Positions 43,527-52,951 of a DNA stretch of 62,376 nucleotides are shown here, in pieces. The position numbers were made by a program, and so were the translations under genes. Origin of the DNA: Streptacidiphilus neutrinimicus. Lineage in GTDB: Bacteria > Actinomycetota > Actinomycetes > Streptomycetales > Streptomycetaceae. Where the stretch lies: positions 116,869 through 179,244 of the forward strand of contig NZ_BBPO01000005.1 in the NCBI RefSeq assembly GCF_000787815.1, read 5' to 3'. Position 1 is the stretch's first letter, and every line of letters starts with the position of its first letter. Below the pieces are notes generated by a model, which was given only the letters and a program-made list of their open reading frames with translations, was not told where the DNA came from and did not search any database.

Positions 43527-45233
43527 GTGCAGCCGACGAAGTGGAACCCGCAGGGACGGCGCTGGGAGACCGAGCTTCGCGGGCGGGCGCTGCTCACCGA
43601 TCCGCGGCTGAACAAGGGCACCGCCTTCCCGCCGGACGAGCGGGACCGTCTCGGCCTGGTCGGCCTCATCCCGCCGACGGTGCTCACGATCGCCCAGCAG
43701 AGCTCGCGTGCCTACCGGCAGTACCTCGCGCAACCGGACGACCTGGCCAAGCACCTCAACCTGGCCGCCCTGCACGACCGCAACGAGGTGCTGTTCCACC
43801 GGCTCGTCAGCGAGCACCTCGAGGAGATGCTGCCGATCGTCTACACGCCGACCATCGGCACCGCGATCGAGCACTACAGCCACGACTACCGGCGCCCACG
43901 CGGCCTCTTTCTCTCCGTGGACGCGCCGCAGGACATCGAGCGCTCGCTGCGGGCCAGCGGCCTCGGCCCGGACGACGTCGACCTCGTCGTGGCGACGGAC
44001 GGGGAGGCGATCCTGGGCATCGGCGACTGGGGCGTCGGCGGCATCAGCATCTCGGTGGGCAAGCTCGCCGTCTACACCGCCGCCGCCGGGATCGACCCGG
44101 CGCGCACCCTCGCCGTGGTGCTGGACGTCGGCACCAACCGCAAGGAACTCCTGGACGACCCGCTCTACCTGGGCAACCGCCACCCCCGGGTCGACCCGGA
44201 GACCTACGACGCCTTCCTGGCGGCCTACGTGGAGACCGCGTCGCGACTGTTCCCCGGGGCCCTGCTGCACTGGGAGGACTTCGGCACCAGCAACGCCCGC
44301 CGGATCCTTACGCGCTACCGCGACAGCCATCTCACCTTCAACGACGACGTCCAGGGCACCGGCGCGGTCAACCTGGCCGCCGTCCTGTCCGGCGTGAGGG
44401 CCAGCGGCACCCCGCTGCGGGAGCACCGGGCCGTCGTGTTCGGCGCCGGCACCGCCGGCGTCGGCGTCGCGGACCAGCTCCGCGACGCCCTGATGGCCGA
44501 CGGCCTCGACCGCGAGGAGGCCGCCCGCCGGATCTGGTGCGTCGACCGCTACGGCCTGCTCACCGACGACATGACCGACCTGCGCGACTTCCAGCGCCCC
44601 TACGCCCGCCCGGCCGCCGAGGTCGCCGACTGGGCCCGCGGCGCGGGCACGGCAGGCATCACCCTGGCCGAGGTGGTGCACCGCTGCCGGCCGACCATCC
44701 TGGTCGGCACCTCTGGCCAGGGCGGCTCCTTCACCGAGGCCGTGGTCCGCGACATGGCCGCGGGCGTCGACCGCCCGATCATCCTGCCGATGTCCAACCC
44801 GACCCGGCTCGCCGAGGCGACCCCGGGCGACCTGCTCGCCTGGACCGACGGCCGCGCACTGGTGGCCACAGGCAGCCCGTTCGCCCCGGTCGAGCACGGC
44901 GGGGTCACGTACGAGATCGGGCAGGCGAACAACGCTCTGGTCTTCCCCGGGCTCGGTCTCGGCGCGATCGTGGCCCGGGCCACCCGCATCACCGACGGCA
45001 TGCTCAGCGCGGCCGCCCGCGCCGTCGCGGGCCAGGTCGACGCGAGCGCCCCCGGCGCGCCGATCCTCCCGCCGACCCGCCACCTGCGCGACACCTCCCT
45101 CGCGGTGGCCGTGGCCGTCGCCCGCGCCGCGGACGCCGACGGCGTCGCCCGCACCCCCGTCGGCGACGACATCGAGGCACGGGTCCGCGACGCCATGTGG
45201 CAGCCGGACTACGCCCCGGTCGCCGCCGTCTGA
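43527..45233 (+). CDS. NAD-type malic enzyme
   Basis: 568 aa, the size of the MaeA/SfcA class. Oxidatively decarboxylates malate to pyruvate. Landmarks are IVYTPTIG (catalytic Tyr), GGISISVGKLAVYTAAAGIDPARTL (Lys), DVGTNRKELL, FNDDVQGTGAV (metal Asp) and the NAD fold VFGAGTAGVGVADQL. The C-terminus contains ILPMSNPT. The GTG start at 43527 is preceded by GGGAACGACA. It stands alone; no operon partner. Confidence 0.93.
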   Translation: MQPTKWNPQGRRWETELRGRALLTDPRLNKGTAFPPDERDRLGLVGLIPPTVLTIAQQSSRAYRQYLAQPDDLAKHLNLAALHDRNEVLFHRLVSEHLEEMLPIVYTPTIGTAIEHYSHDYRRPRGLFLSVDAPQDIERSLRASGLGPDDVDLVVATDGEAILGIGDWGVGGISISVGKLAVYTAAAGIDPARTLAVVLDVGTNRKELLDDPLYLGNRHPRVDPETYDAFLAAYVETASRLFPGALLHWEDFGTSNARRILTRYRDSHLTFNDDVQGTGAVNLAAVLSGVRASGTPLREHRAVVFGAGTAGVGVADQLRDALMADGLDREEAARRIWCVDRYGLLTDDMTDLRDFQRPYARPAAEVADWARGAGTAGITLAEVVHRCRPTILVGTSGQGGSFTEAVVRDMAAGVDRPIILPMSNPTRLAEATPGDLLAWTDGRALVATGSPFAPVEHGGVTYEIGQANNALVFPGLGLGAIVARATRITDGMLSAAARAVAGQVDASAPGAPILPPTRHLRDTSLAVAVAVARAADADGVARTPVGDDIEARVRDAMWQPDYAPVAAV

Positions 45234-45293
45234 CCCCCGTCCGATCGCGGTCCGACCCCCGTCCGACGCGCGGGCCGACGTGACTTCCGAGGT

Positions 45294-45452
45294 TCAGCCC
45301 ACGGGCGGGCGGCGGCGCGCCCAGGGCAGGGCGACCTCGAGGGCGCGGGCGACCTGGAGCAGCAGGTCCTCGCGCCAGGGAGCGGCGAGGATCTGGACGC
45401 CGCCGGGCAGGCCGGGGGCGACGTCCTGGTGGAGCGGGAGCGAGATCGCCGG
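45294..45452 (-). pseudogene. C-terminal remnant of an amidase
   Basis: About 50 codons on the minus strand encode the tail of an amidase-signature enzyme: PAISLPLHQDVAPGLPGGVQ, then ILAAPWREDLLLQVARALE, then a stop at 45294. The frame upstream is unrelated and reaches a stop near 45505, so catalytic residues are missing. It is a leftover of a deleted gene between the malic enzyme and the PP2C gene. The rest of the 314-bp gap holds short GTCCGA direct repeats only. Confidence 0.7.
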
Positions 45453-45547
45453 TCGACGCGCCGGACCGGATGCCCCATGAGCTGCCCCCTCGTCACGGAG
45501 CTTTCACGGTCTCACGCGTCGGGCCGTCACGCCGCGAAACAGGGCCG

Positions 45548-47749
45548 CTACTCCGCGACCAGGACCAGCACCGCCTGGTCGTCGTCCGTGAGGCCGCCCG
45601 CGAAGCCGTCGACGGCCGCGGTGACCGCGTCGAGAACCCGTTGCGCGTCGTCGGCCCCCGCCGTCGACCGCAGGGCGGCCACTAGGCGCTCCTCGCCGAA
45701 GAGGACGCCGGCCCGGTCGCGGGCCTCCAGGATTCCGTCGGTCACCAGGACCAGGTGGTCCCCGCTGCGCATGGTGAACGACTCCATGGTCAGCTCCAGA
45801 TCGGGGGAGACGCCCAGGAGTTGGCCTGCCGGGCTGGGGCTGGTCACGGTGCCGTCGGCCCGCTGCAGCAGCGGCGGCGGGTGTCCGGCGCGGACCATGC
45901 TCACCGCGATGCCGTCGCGCACCCGGCGCAGTTCGGCGTAGATCAGGGTCACGAAGCTCTCGGTGCTGTCCGGCCGGGCGAGCAGCGCCTCGTTGACCGC
46001 CTCCGCCACCTTCCCCGGCGTCGGGAGCAGCGGCGCGACCGCGCGGGCGGTGTTGCGGACCAGCGCCGTCGTGGTCGCCGCGTAGGCGCCGCGACCGCAG
46101 ACGTCGCCGATGACGAGGCCCCACCAGTCGCCCGGCAGCGCGAAGACGTCGTAGAAGTCGCCGCCGATGTCCAGGCCCTCGCCCGCAGGCCGGTACGAGG
46201 CCGCCAGGCGCGCCCCGGGGACGTCGGGCAGCGCGGCGAGCAGCAGACCGGCCTGGAGGTCGTGCGCCAGGCGCGCCCGCTGGGCGTGCTGACGGGTGGT
46301 CTCCGCTCCGGCGGCGGCGGTGCGGGCGAGCTCCTCGGCGAGCGCGATCGCGCGGGCCCCCAGCGGCCGGTCCACGGTCGAGATCAGCGTCAGCGCGCCG
46401 AAGGTGTGCCCGCGCGCGGTCAGCGGGACGCAGACCTGGCCGCTGATGTCGAGGCCGAGCTCCTGCCACGCGCCTCCGGGCGCGGTGTTGCCGATCTCGC
46501 TCCGGCCGCTCGCCAGCACGCGGCCGACCGGGCCGTCCTCCACGTGGGCCGAGCTCTCCGCCGCCAGCAGCGCCTCCACCCGCCGGGGCAGCTCGGGCGC
46601 GACGGCCACGGCCACCCTCCGGACGCGGCCCGACTCCATCACGTCGATCACGCAGACCGGCCCGAGGGCGGGCACCGCGAGCCGCGCCAGCCGCTGGAGG
46701 TTCTGCGGGTAGGACGCCTCCTCGCTGACCGCGGTACTGGTCCGGAGCACGAACTCCAGGTCGGAGCTGAGCGCGTGCTCGCGCTCGTGTGCCTGCCGCC
46801 GCGCGACCTCGGTGCGGTGGCGTTCGATGGCGAGGGCCGCGGTGCGCGTGAAGACGATGCTCAGGTCGAGATCCTCCTCGCGCAGGGTTCGTGGCGTGCG
46901 GTGGTACATGGCGAAGGTGCCCAGCAGGTCTCCCGCGTTGGAGAGGATCGGGGACGACCAGCAGGCCCCCAGCCCCGCGCGCCTGGCCAGGTCCCGGTAG
47001 TCGGCCCAGAGCGGGTCGGTGGCGATGTCGTTGACCACCACCATCTCGCGGCGGTACGCGGCGGTGCCGCAGGAGCCCTCGTGCGGGCCGATCGGGCTGC
47101 CGTCGACCATCTCGTTGTAGAAGGCGGGCAGACTCGGGGCCGCGCCGTGCAGCAGCCGGGTGCCGGTCTCGTCGAGCAGCAGCACGGAGCTGAGCACCTT
47201 GGGGGAGAGCTTCTCGATGGCCCGGCACATGCCGTCCAGCACCTCCCCCAGCGGCGCGTCGCGGGCGATCTGCTCCAGCAGCGCCTGCTGCTCGGCGGCC
47301 AGCTTGTGCGCCGCGTGCTGCCGGGTCACGTCGACGGCGAGGAAGGCCACGCCGCGCACCCGCCCGGCCCGGTCCCGGCGCGGCTCGAAGCTGAAGTCGA
47401 AGTACCGCAGGCGGCTTCTGCCGACCGGCCCCAGCAGCACGCCGGCCGTGCGCGCGACGACCGGTTCGCCCCGCAGGTAGACGGAGTCGAGCATGGGCAG
47501 CAGGCCCTGGTGCACCAGCTCGGGCACGACCTCCGCGACCGGCCGGCCGAGTACGTCCCTGGCCCGGCCGACGCCCACCGTCTCGAAGAAGGCCTCGTTG
47601 GCCCCCTCGACCAGATGGGTGGGGCCGCCGAGCGCGGCGAAGATCACCGGAGCGTGGGCGAACATGCCGGGCAGCGGGTCGGCGCCGATCGTGCCGATGC
47701 GGGGCCGTCCGGTCACCCCGGCCCCGCGCTCTCGGCTCCCGGGCTCCAT
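45548..47749 (-). CDS. PAS-GAF-GAF-PP2C (SpoIIE) phosphatase
   Basis: 733-aa cytosolic phosphatase. A PAS domain at the N-terminus (VEGANEAFFETVGVGRARDVLGRPVAEVVPEL), then a GAF (LSSVLLLDETGTRLLHGAAPSLP), a second GAF-like domain, and the PP2C domain with GGDFYDVFALPG, VIGDVCGRG and DDQAVLVL. The ATG at 47749 is chosen over a longer frame because the upstream part is low-complexity and lacks a site. No membrane helix. It is the third such phosphatase in this window. Its partner kinase or antagonist is not here. Confidence 0.88.
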   Translation of the reverse strand: MEPGSRERGAGVTGRPRIGTIGADPLPGMFAHAPVIFAALGGPTHLVEGANEAFFETVGVGRARDVLGRPVAEVVPELVHQGLLPMLDSVYLRGEPVVARTAGVLLGPVGRSRLRYFDFSFEPRRDRAGRVRGVAFLAVDVTRQHAAHKLAAEQQALLEQIARDAPLGEVLDGMCRAIEKLSPKVLSSVLLLDETGTRLLHGAAPSLPAFYNEMVDGSPIGPHEGSCGTAAYRREMVVVNDIATDPLWADYRDLARRAGLGACWSSPILSNAGDLLGTFAMYHRTPRTLREEDLDLSIVFTRTAALAIERHRTEVARRQAHEREHALSSDLEFVLRTSTAVSEEASYPQNLQRLARLAVPALGPVCVIDVMESGRVRRVAVAVAPELPRRVEALLAAESSAHVEDGPVGRVLASGRSEIGNTAPGGAWQELGLDISGQVCVPLTARGHTFGALTLISTVDRPLGARAIALAEELARTAAAGAETTRQHAQRARLAHDLQAGLLLAALPDVPGARLAASYRPAGEGLDIGGDFYDVFALPGDWWGLVIGDVCGRGAYAATTTALVRNTARAVAPLLPTPGKVAEAVNEALLARPDSTESFVTLIYAELRRVRDGIAVSMVRAGHPPPLLQRADGTVTSPSPAGQLLGVSPDLELTMESFTMRSGDHLVLVTDGILEARDRAGVLFGEERLVAALRSTAGADDAQRVLDAVTAAVDGFAGGLTDDDQAVLVLVAE

Positions 47750-47798
47750 GAGATCAGCCTGAACCCACCCACCCGGGGGAACAACTCGGCGGAGCCGC

Positions 47799-48344
47799 TC
47801 AGTCCGCTTCGGGGCCCGCCTCGGCGTCCGGGCGCGGTTCGAGGATCTCGCTGCCGTACATCTCACCCAGCGGGTCCGCGATCAGTTCGATGCGCGCGCC
47901 GTCGGGGTCGCGGAAGTAGAGCGAGACGTCGCTGTGCACCTCGTGGGCGACGCCCGCGTCGGCGACCCGCTGCCGGAGTCTTCGCCAGCGTCCGGGCTCG
48001 ACCGAGATGGCGATGTGGTGCAAGCCGCCCAGCACCTCGGCGTAGGGGCCCACGTCCAGGCCGGGGAAGTCGAAGAAGGCGAGCAGGTTCTCGTTGCCGA
48101 GGTCGAAGAAGAAGTGCGAGGACCCCGGGTAGTCGCGGTTTTCGATCAGTTCGGTGAGGGGAAACTCCAGGAGGTCCTGGTAGAAGCGGATGGTCCGCTC
48201 CACGTCGCTGCTGATCAGCGCCGTGTGGTGGATACCGCGTGCGGAGGATGCGGGCCGGCGCCCGCGCGGGAGGAGATGGGCGGCGCGCAGCCGCTCGCGT
48301 TCGGCGGCCCGGGCGGCCACGGTCGCGGGATCGGGGGCGTTCAT
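47799..48344 (-). CDS. VOC/glyoxalase-family protein
   Basis: 181 aa. After a charged N-terminal helix, the vicinal oxygen chelate fold reads GIHHTALISSDVERTIRFYQDLLEFPLTELIENRDYPGSSHFFFDLGN. HHIAISVEPGRWRRLRQRV and a final VSLYFRDPDGARIELIADP follow. The metal-ligand His and Glu positions (HHTAL, IELIA) are present, so it may be an active dioxygenase or lyase. ATG 48344 is chosen; an upstream frame is unconvincing. Confidence 0.84.
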   Translation of the reverse strand: MNAPDPATVAARAAERERLRAAHLLPRGRRPASSARGIHHTALISSDVERTIRFYQDLLEFPLTELIENRDYPGSSHFFFDLGNENLLAFFDFPGLDVGPYAEVLGGLHHIAISVEPGRWRRLRQRVADAGVAHEVHSDVSLYFRDPDGARIELIADPLGEMYGSEILEPRPDAEAGPEAD

Positions 48345-48459
48345 GTCGCCAGTGTCCCGCCTGTCCTTCCGCCGCGCCTCACCCGCGGCCCGCCGCCTGC
48401 GGGCCATGTTTTCGGACACGACCGGTTCACGACCGGGAATCGAGTGGGCCCCGTCACGC

Positions 48460-48488
48460 TTGACGCGCTGACCAGCGCTGTCTCTAGT
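48460..48488 (+). promoter_or_regulatory. Putative promoter/operator of the MMPL gene
   Basis: TTGACG (48460-48465) and TCTAGT (48483-48488) are 17 bp apart. Between them lies the dyad GCGCTG/CAGCGC (48465-48478), which could be a repressor site. The ATG follows 15 bp later. Confidence 0.4.
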
Positions 48489-48503
48489 GGGGGCTACCTA
48501 CTG

Positions 48504-50633
48504 ATGAACTTCACCCGGCGGCTTGCCGCCCTCCCTTCCGGACGCCGCAGCAAGTGGGTGATCCTGGCTGTCTGGATCCTGCTGCTGATGGCGCTCGGCC
48601 AATTAGCCGGAAAGCTCAACGGCGCCGAGAACAACCAGACGTCGAGCTGGCTGCCCGGCAATGCGGAGTCCACGAAGGTGGTGAATCTGCAGGGACAGTT
48701 CGTCTCCACGCAGACCATGCCCACCATCGTCGTCTACTCGCGTGACGGCGGCATCACCGCGGCGGACCAGGCCAAGGCCGCGTCCGACGCGCAGACCTTC
48801 GCCAAGCTCGACCATGTCGTCGGCCCCGAGACGCCGCCGCAGCCGTCGCAGGACGGCAAGGCGCTGACCGTGGCGGTCGTCATCAACCTGTCCAACGGCG
48901 GCTGGACCGACATCGGTTCGCTGGTCGACTCGATGCGCGCGACGGCCAACCACGGCGATCCGGGGCTGGTCGCGCACGTCGGCGGGCCCGGCGGCTTCGG
49001 CGCGGACCAGAGCAAGGCGTTCACCGGCATCGACGGCACGCTGCTCTACGCCACCCTGGGCATCGTGATCGTGCTGCTGCTGCTCACCTACCGAAGCCCG
49101 ACGCTGTGGCTGCTGCCGCTGATCTCCTCGGGCCTGGCGCTGACCGTCGCCGAGGCGGTCATCTACCTGCTGGCCACCCATGCCGGACTGACCGTCAACG
49201 CACAGAGCGCGGGCATCCTGACCGTCCTGGTGATCGGGGCGGGAACGGACTACGCGCTGCTGCTGGTGGCCCGCTACCGGGAGGAACTGCGCCGGCACGA
49301 GGACCGTCACGAGGCCATGGCCGCCGCCCTGCACCGCGCCGGTCCGGCCATCCTGGCCAGCGCGGCGACCGTCGCGGTGTCGATGCTCTGCCTGACGGCC
49401 GCCCAGATGAACTCCACCCGCGGCCTCGGCCCGGTCTGCGCCATCGGCGTGGGTGTCGCGTTGCTGGCGATGCTGACGCTGCTGCCGGCGCTGCTGGTGA
49501 TCTGCGGGCGCTGGGTCTTCTGGCCGTCGCGGCCGCGCTTCGGCTCCGCCGAGCCGACCGAGACCGGTCTGTGGGCCCGCGTCGGCGGCTCGATCTCGCG
49601 TCGCCCGCGGTTCGTCTGGATCGGCACCACGGTGGTGCTGGGCGCGCTGGCGCTGGGCCTGTTCAGCCTGAAGGCGAACGGCCTGAGCGACATGGGCACC
49701 TTCACCAACAAGCCGGACTCGATCACCGCCCAGTCCGTGATCGACGCCCACTACCCGGCGGGGACCGGCTCGCCGCTCCAGGTGGTCTCCGACGCCTCCG
49801 CCGCCGACCAGGTCGTCACGGCGCTCAAGGGCGTCCCCGGCGTCACCGGCGTCACCACGCCCAAGGTCAAGGGCGATCTCGCCTACTTCACCGGCACGCT
49901 GACCAACGCGCCGGACAGCACCGCGGCCGAGAACACCGTCGACGCGGCCCGCGCCGCCGTCCACGCGGTCCCCGGCGCGCACGCGCTGCTCGGCGGCGAC
50001 ACGGCGGTCAAGCTGGACGTGGCCCGGGCCTCCGACCACGACAACAAGGTGATCATCCCGCTGGTGCTGGTGGTCGTGCTGCTCATCCTCGGCCTGCTGC
50101 TGCGGGCGGTGGTGGCGCCGATCGTGCTGATCCTGACGGTGGTGCTGTCCTTCGCGGCGGCGCTGGGCGTCAGCGCGTTCGCCTTCCAGCACCTGTTCCA
50201 CTTCCAGGGCGAGGACAACGCGTTCCCGCTGTTCGTCTTCGTCTTCCTGGTCGCGCTCGGCATCGACTACAACATCTTCCTGATGACGCGGGTGCGCGAG
50301 GAGTCGGCCCACCGGGGCACCCGGACGGGCTCGCTGGCCGCCTTGGCGGCGACCGGCGGGGTGATCAGCTCGGCGGGTCTGATCCTGGCCAGCACCTTCG
50401 GGGTGCTGGGCACGCTGCCGATCGTCAGCTTCGCCGAGATCGGCTTCGCGGTCTGCCTCGGCGTCCTGCTGGACACCTTCGTGGTCCGATCCGTCCTGGT
50501 GACGGCGCTGGCCATGGACCTCGACCACCGGCTCTGGTGGCCGAGCCGGCTCGGCCGCGGCGCGGAGCACGAGGTGGTCGCCGCGGGCCGGGTGCCGAAC
50601 CGGTCCCGGCAGCGCAGCGGGCAGCGTCGCTGA
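48504..50633 (+). CDS. MMPL/RND-type membrane transporter
   Basis: 709-aa transporter of the MmpL family. Helix 1 (WVILAVWILLLMALGQLAG) is followed by a large extracellular loop, then five helices (LLYATLGIVIVLLLLTYRSPTLWLLPLIS ... GAGTDYALLLVARYREEL), and a second loop-and-helices half with ALGIDYNIFLMTRVREE. The G-x-D-Y/F motifs of the proton relay occur in both halves. ATG 48504 is the start. Likely exports a lipid or secondary metabolite. No TetR gene is adjacent. Confidence 0.9.
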   Translation: MNFTRRLAALPSGRRSKWVILAVWILLLMALGQLAGKLNGAENNQTSSWLPGNAESTKVVNLQGQFVSTQTMPTIVVYSRDGGITAADQAKAASDAQTFAKLDHVVGPETPPQPSQDGKALTVAVVINLSNGGWTDIGSLVDSMRATANHGDPGLVAHVGGPGGFGADQSKAFTGIDGTLLYATLGIVIVLLLLTYRSPTLWLLPLISSGLALTVAEAVIYLLATHAGLTVNAQSAGILTVLVIGAGTDYALLLVARYREELRRHEDRHEAMAAALHRAGPAILASAATVAVSMLCLTAAQMNSTRGLGPVCAIGVGVALLAMLTLLPALLVICGRWVFWPSRPRFGSAEPTETGLWARVGGSISRRPRFVWIGTTVVLGALALGLFSLKANGLSDMGTFTNKPDSITAQSVIDAHYPAGTGSPLQVVSDASAADQVVTALKGVPGVTGVTTPKVKGDLAYFTGTLTNAPDSTAAENTVDAARAAVHAVPGAHALLGGDTAVKLDVARASDHDNKVIIPLVLVVVLLILGLLLRAVVAPIVLILTVVLSFAAALGVSAFAFQHLFHFQGEDNAFPLFVFVFLVALGIDYNIFLMTRVREESAHRGTRTGSLAALAATGGVISSAGLILASTFGVLGTLPIVSFAEIGFAVCLGVLLDTFVVRSVLVTALAMDLDHRLWWPSRLGRGAEHEVVAAGRVPNRSRQRSGQRR

Positions 50634-50746
50634 CGCGAACCGCGGGGACGTGAGGGCGTCCCGGGCACACGGCGCGGCAGCTGCGAACTCGCGGCTGCCG
50701 CGCTGTCGTTCGTGCGCCGTCGTTCGTGGGTTGGGGCCCGGCCTGG

Positions 50747-51487
50747 TCAGGCGTGCAGCCAGGAGACCGGGAAGGAGGTGCCGCTGAGCGCGCCGTCCTG
50801 GGTGAGCAGGACGCCGCCGCGTTCGAGGTTGGTGGTGTTCACCGTCCCGGCGGAGGCGAACGCCTGGCCGTTGGCGGTCACGTCGCTGAACTGGACCTGG
50901 TGGAAGTCGGGGCAGGCCGGGATGCCGGCACTGCCGATCGCCTCGACGATGACCTCGGCCGAGCTGAGCGGCGCGCTCGCCAGCGTCTTGGTGTAGGTCT
51001 TGGTCCAGCCCCGGGTCGGGTCGGCGAGGGTGAGCGTGAACGAGCCGCTGCCGTTGGTCGTCACCGAGGACGTCATGGTGTCGCCGGCCTTGACCGTCTC
51101 GGTGAAGTAGATGGAGTTCGCCGGATACATCTCGACCCACGGGTTGTACTGCACGGCGCCCTTGCGGGTGCAGACGGCGTCGAGGCCTATCTGCTCGACG
51201 CTGCTGCTGCTCCATCCGTCGAGGCCGGACCAGAAGGATATGTCCCCCGAAGTCGCCGAGCAGTCCAGCGCCGGGACGGTCCAGTCGCCCGTGACGGTGC
51301 GGTAGGTGCCGCCGGTCACGGCGTAGCCGCCCCAGTTGGAATCGCCGCTCGCGTGGCGGTCGATCCGGTGGCTCAGGTGCGGCGCCGGGGCGGACGTCCC
51401 GGCCGCTGAGGCGGTGCCGACGGCCGGGACGGTGAAAGTGGCGGCGAGGCCGAGCGTGAGGAGCGCGGCCGAGATGGTGCGGCGCAT
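50747..51487 (-). CDS. Secreted G1 (eqolisin-type) glutamic endopeptidase-like protein
   Basis: 246 aa. Signal peptide MRRTISAALLTLGLAATFTV, cut near ASA-AG. The mature part has the G1 peptidase pattern: SNWGGYAVTGG, TGDWTVPALDC, SFWSGLDGWSSSSVEQIGLD, PWVEMYP, and AEVIVEAIG for the catalytic Glu region. The Gln in VEQIG fits the second catalytic residue. ATG 51487 follows AGGGGAAA. These acid peptidases are best known in fungi but occur in actinomycetes. Confidence 0.82.
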   Translation of the reverse strand: MRRTISAALLTLGLAATFTVPAVGTASAAGTSAPAPHLSHRIDRHASGDSNWGGYAVTGGTYRTVTGDWTVPALDCSATSGDISFWSGLDGWSSSSVEQIGLDAVCTRKGAVQYNPWVEMYPANSIYFTETVKAGDTMTSSVTTNGSGSFTLTLADPTRGWTKTYTKTLASAPLSSAEVIVEAIGSAGIPACPDFHQVQFSDVTANGQAFASAGTVNTTNLERGGVLLTQDGALSGTSFPVSWLHA

Positions 51488-51630
51488 GGTTTCCCCTGTC
51501 AACATGCCTGTCATTCAGGCGTTCTGGCGGTGCGACAGAGAATTCAGACTGATCCTGGCCATGTCAATGGCCGAGGGGATTGTTTGTGTGACTATTCGAC
51601 GCGGGCGTGGGTCTCGTGGACGCGGCGTGG

Positions 51631-52458
51631 TCAGGGTGTGGGGCCGGGGAAGTCCGCCATCGGGCAGGAGCTCGGCTGGGACGGGTCGTACTGGTGGATG
51701 CCGATCGCGATGCCCGCCTGCGAGTTGCCGGTCAGCGGGGCGTCCCCGACGAGCACCAGCGCGTGCCAGCCGGTCTGCTCGGCCGTGTACAGGGTGCAGT
51801 TGTCGACCACCTTGGTGCTCTGCGCGGCGGCGGCCGTGCCACGGCCCTGCGTGTAGGTCGACGACTGGCCCGGGGTGGCCTCCAGCAGGTAGAGCGACTG
51901 GGCCGCCGTCGGCGTGCTCGCCCAGAAGGACTGGCCCGCGGTCAGGTAGATGTCCGAGATCGACGCGACCTGATTTCCGTTCAGCACGGAGAAGGCGATG
52001 TCGGGGTCGCCTGCTCCAGTCGTGCCGTGGTGGGTCGGCGTCGGGATGGTGGTGACCTTCGCGCCGTACTGCGCCTCGACCCAGTACGAGCCCGCCGTGT
52101 GCTGGACGACCTGCGGGTACCAGGTGCCGAACGGATTCGTGCCCGCGTTCGAGTCCACCGCGACGAAGTTGGTCCGGTTCGCCCCCAGGTTGCTGCCGCC
52201 GACGGGGCCCCCGCCCGCGTTCAGCAGGCTGAGCCCGTAGTTCGCGCCCGAGGACGGCTGGACTGCGGCGACCGACCAGTAGTCGTACGACGTGGTGTAG
52301 TTGTATCCCTGGGCCACCGTCGAGGAGACCGCGGTCCCGCTCGGCAGCGCACCCCCCGCCCAGGCGGTCCCCGAGAAGCCGAGCGCGGTGGCAGCCGCGA
52401 CCGCCGCCACCGTGAGCCACCGTCCGGATCTTCTCGCGTGCGGTCTTCCTGCGTTCAT
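51631..52458 (-). CDS. Secreted beta-rich protein of unknown function
   Basis: 275 aa. Signal peptide (WLTVAAVAAATALGFSGTAWA) then a Gly/Ser/Thr/Asn-rich mature chain with regular short beta-strand-like segments, such as FWASTPTAAQSLYLLEATPGQ, and two Cys (KVVDNCTLY, PSSCPMADF) that could pair. No enzyme motif. The sequence TAGQSFWASTPTAAQ recalls the pre-peptidase C-terminal jelly-roll, but the fit is weak. It precedes the G1 peptidase gene on the same strand by 143 bp and might be co-expressed with it. Confidence 0.7.
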   Translation of the reverse strand: MNAGRPHARRSGRWLTVAAVAAATALGFSGTAWAGGALPSGTAVSSTVAQGYNYTTSYDYWSVAAVQPSSGANYGLSLLNAGGGPVGGSNLGANRTNFVAVDSNAGTNPFGTWYPQVVQHTAGSYWVEAQYGAKVTTIPTPTHHGTTGAGDPDIAFSVLNGNQVASISDIYLTAGQSFWASTPTAAQSLYLLEATPGQSSTYTQGRGTAAAAQSTKVVDNCTLYTAEQTGWHALVLVGDAPLTGNSQAGIAIGIHQYDPSQPSSCPMADFPGPTP

Positions 52459-52501
52459 GAGCGTCTCCCCTGCGCCGTGCGCCCGGGGCGAGCCCCCGGA
52501 C

Positions 52502-52861
52502 CTACTGCACGGGACGCTGCCAGAGCTCGACCCGGTTGCCCTCCGGGTCGGTCACCCAGCCGAACCGGCCGACACCTTCCATCTCCTGCGTCTCCTCGGC
52601 CACGTCGGCTCCCTTGGCCCGCAGCTGAGCGAGCATCGCGTCCAGGTCGCGCACCCGGAAGTTGAGCATGGTCTGCTGGGCGCGGGAGCCGAAGTAGTCC
52701 GTCCCGGCCTCGAACGGCGCGAACACCGTCGGGCCCGCCTCCTGCCGCCACACGCCGTTCTCGTCCGCGTCCAGGCCCAGGCAGTCCCGGTACCACGCGC
52801 CGAGGGCCTCCGGGTCGGAAGCCCGCAGGAAGTACCCACCGATTCCCAGCACACGTTCCAT
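52502..52861 (-). CDS. VOC/glyoxalase-family protein
   Basis: 119 aa, one glyoxalase-fold unit: GIGGYFLRASDPEALGAWYRDCLGLDADENGVW, TMLNFRVRDLDAMLAQLRAKGADV, and GWVTDPEGNRVELWQRP. Compact, with the start fixed at ATG 52861. Metal-site Glu (VELW) is present; the N-terminal His is replaced by Gly-Tyr, so metal binding is doubtful. Confidence 0.85.
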   Translation of the reverse strand: MERVLGIGGYFLRASDPEALGAWYRDCLGLDADENGVWRQEAGPTVFAPFEAGTDYFGSRAQQTMLNFRVRDLDAMLAQLRAKGADVAEETQEMEGVGRFGWVTDPEGNRVELWQRPVQ

Positions 52862-52951
52862 GCCGTCATCCTGCCAGCGCGACGGCACGCCGAGCCGGTC
52901 CGCGTGCGTGTCGCAGCGCGGACCTCTCGCGTCCGCCGCCGACAATGAGCC

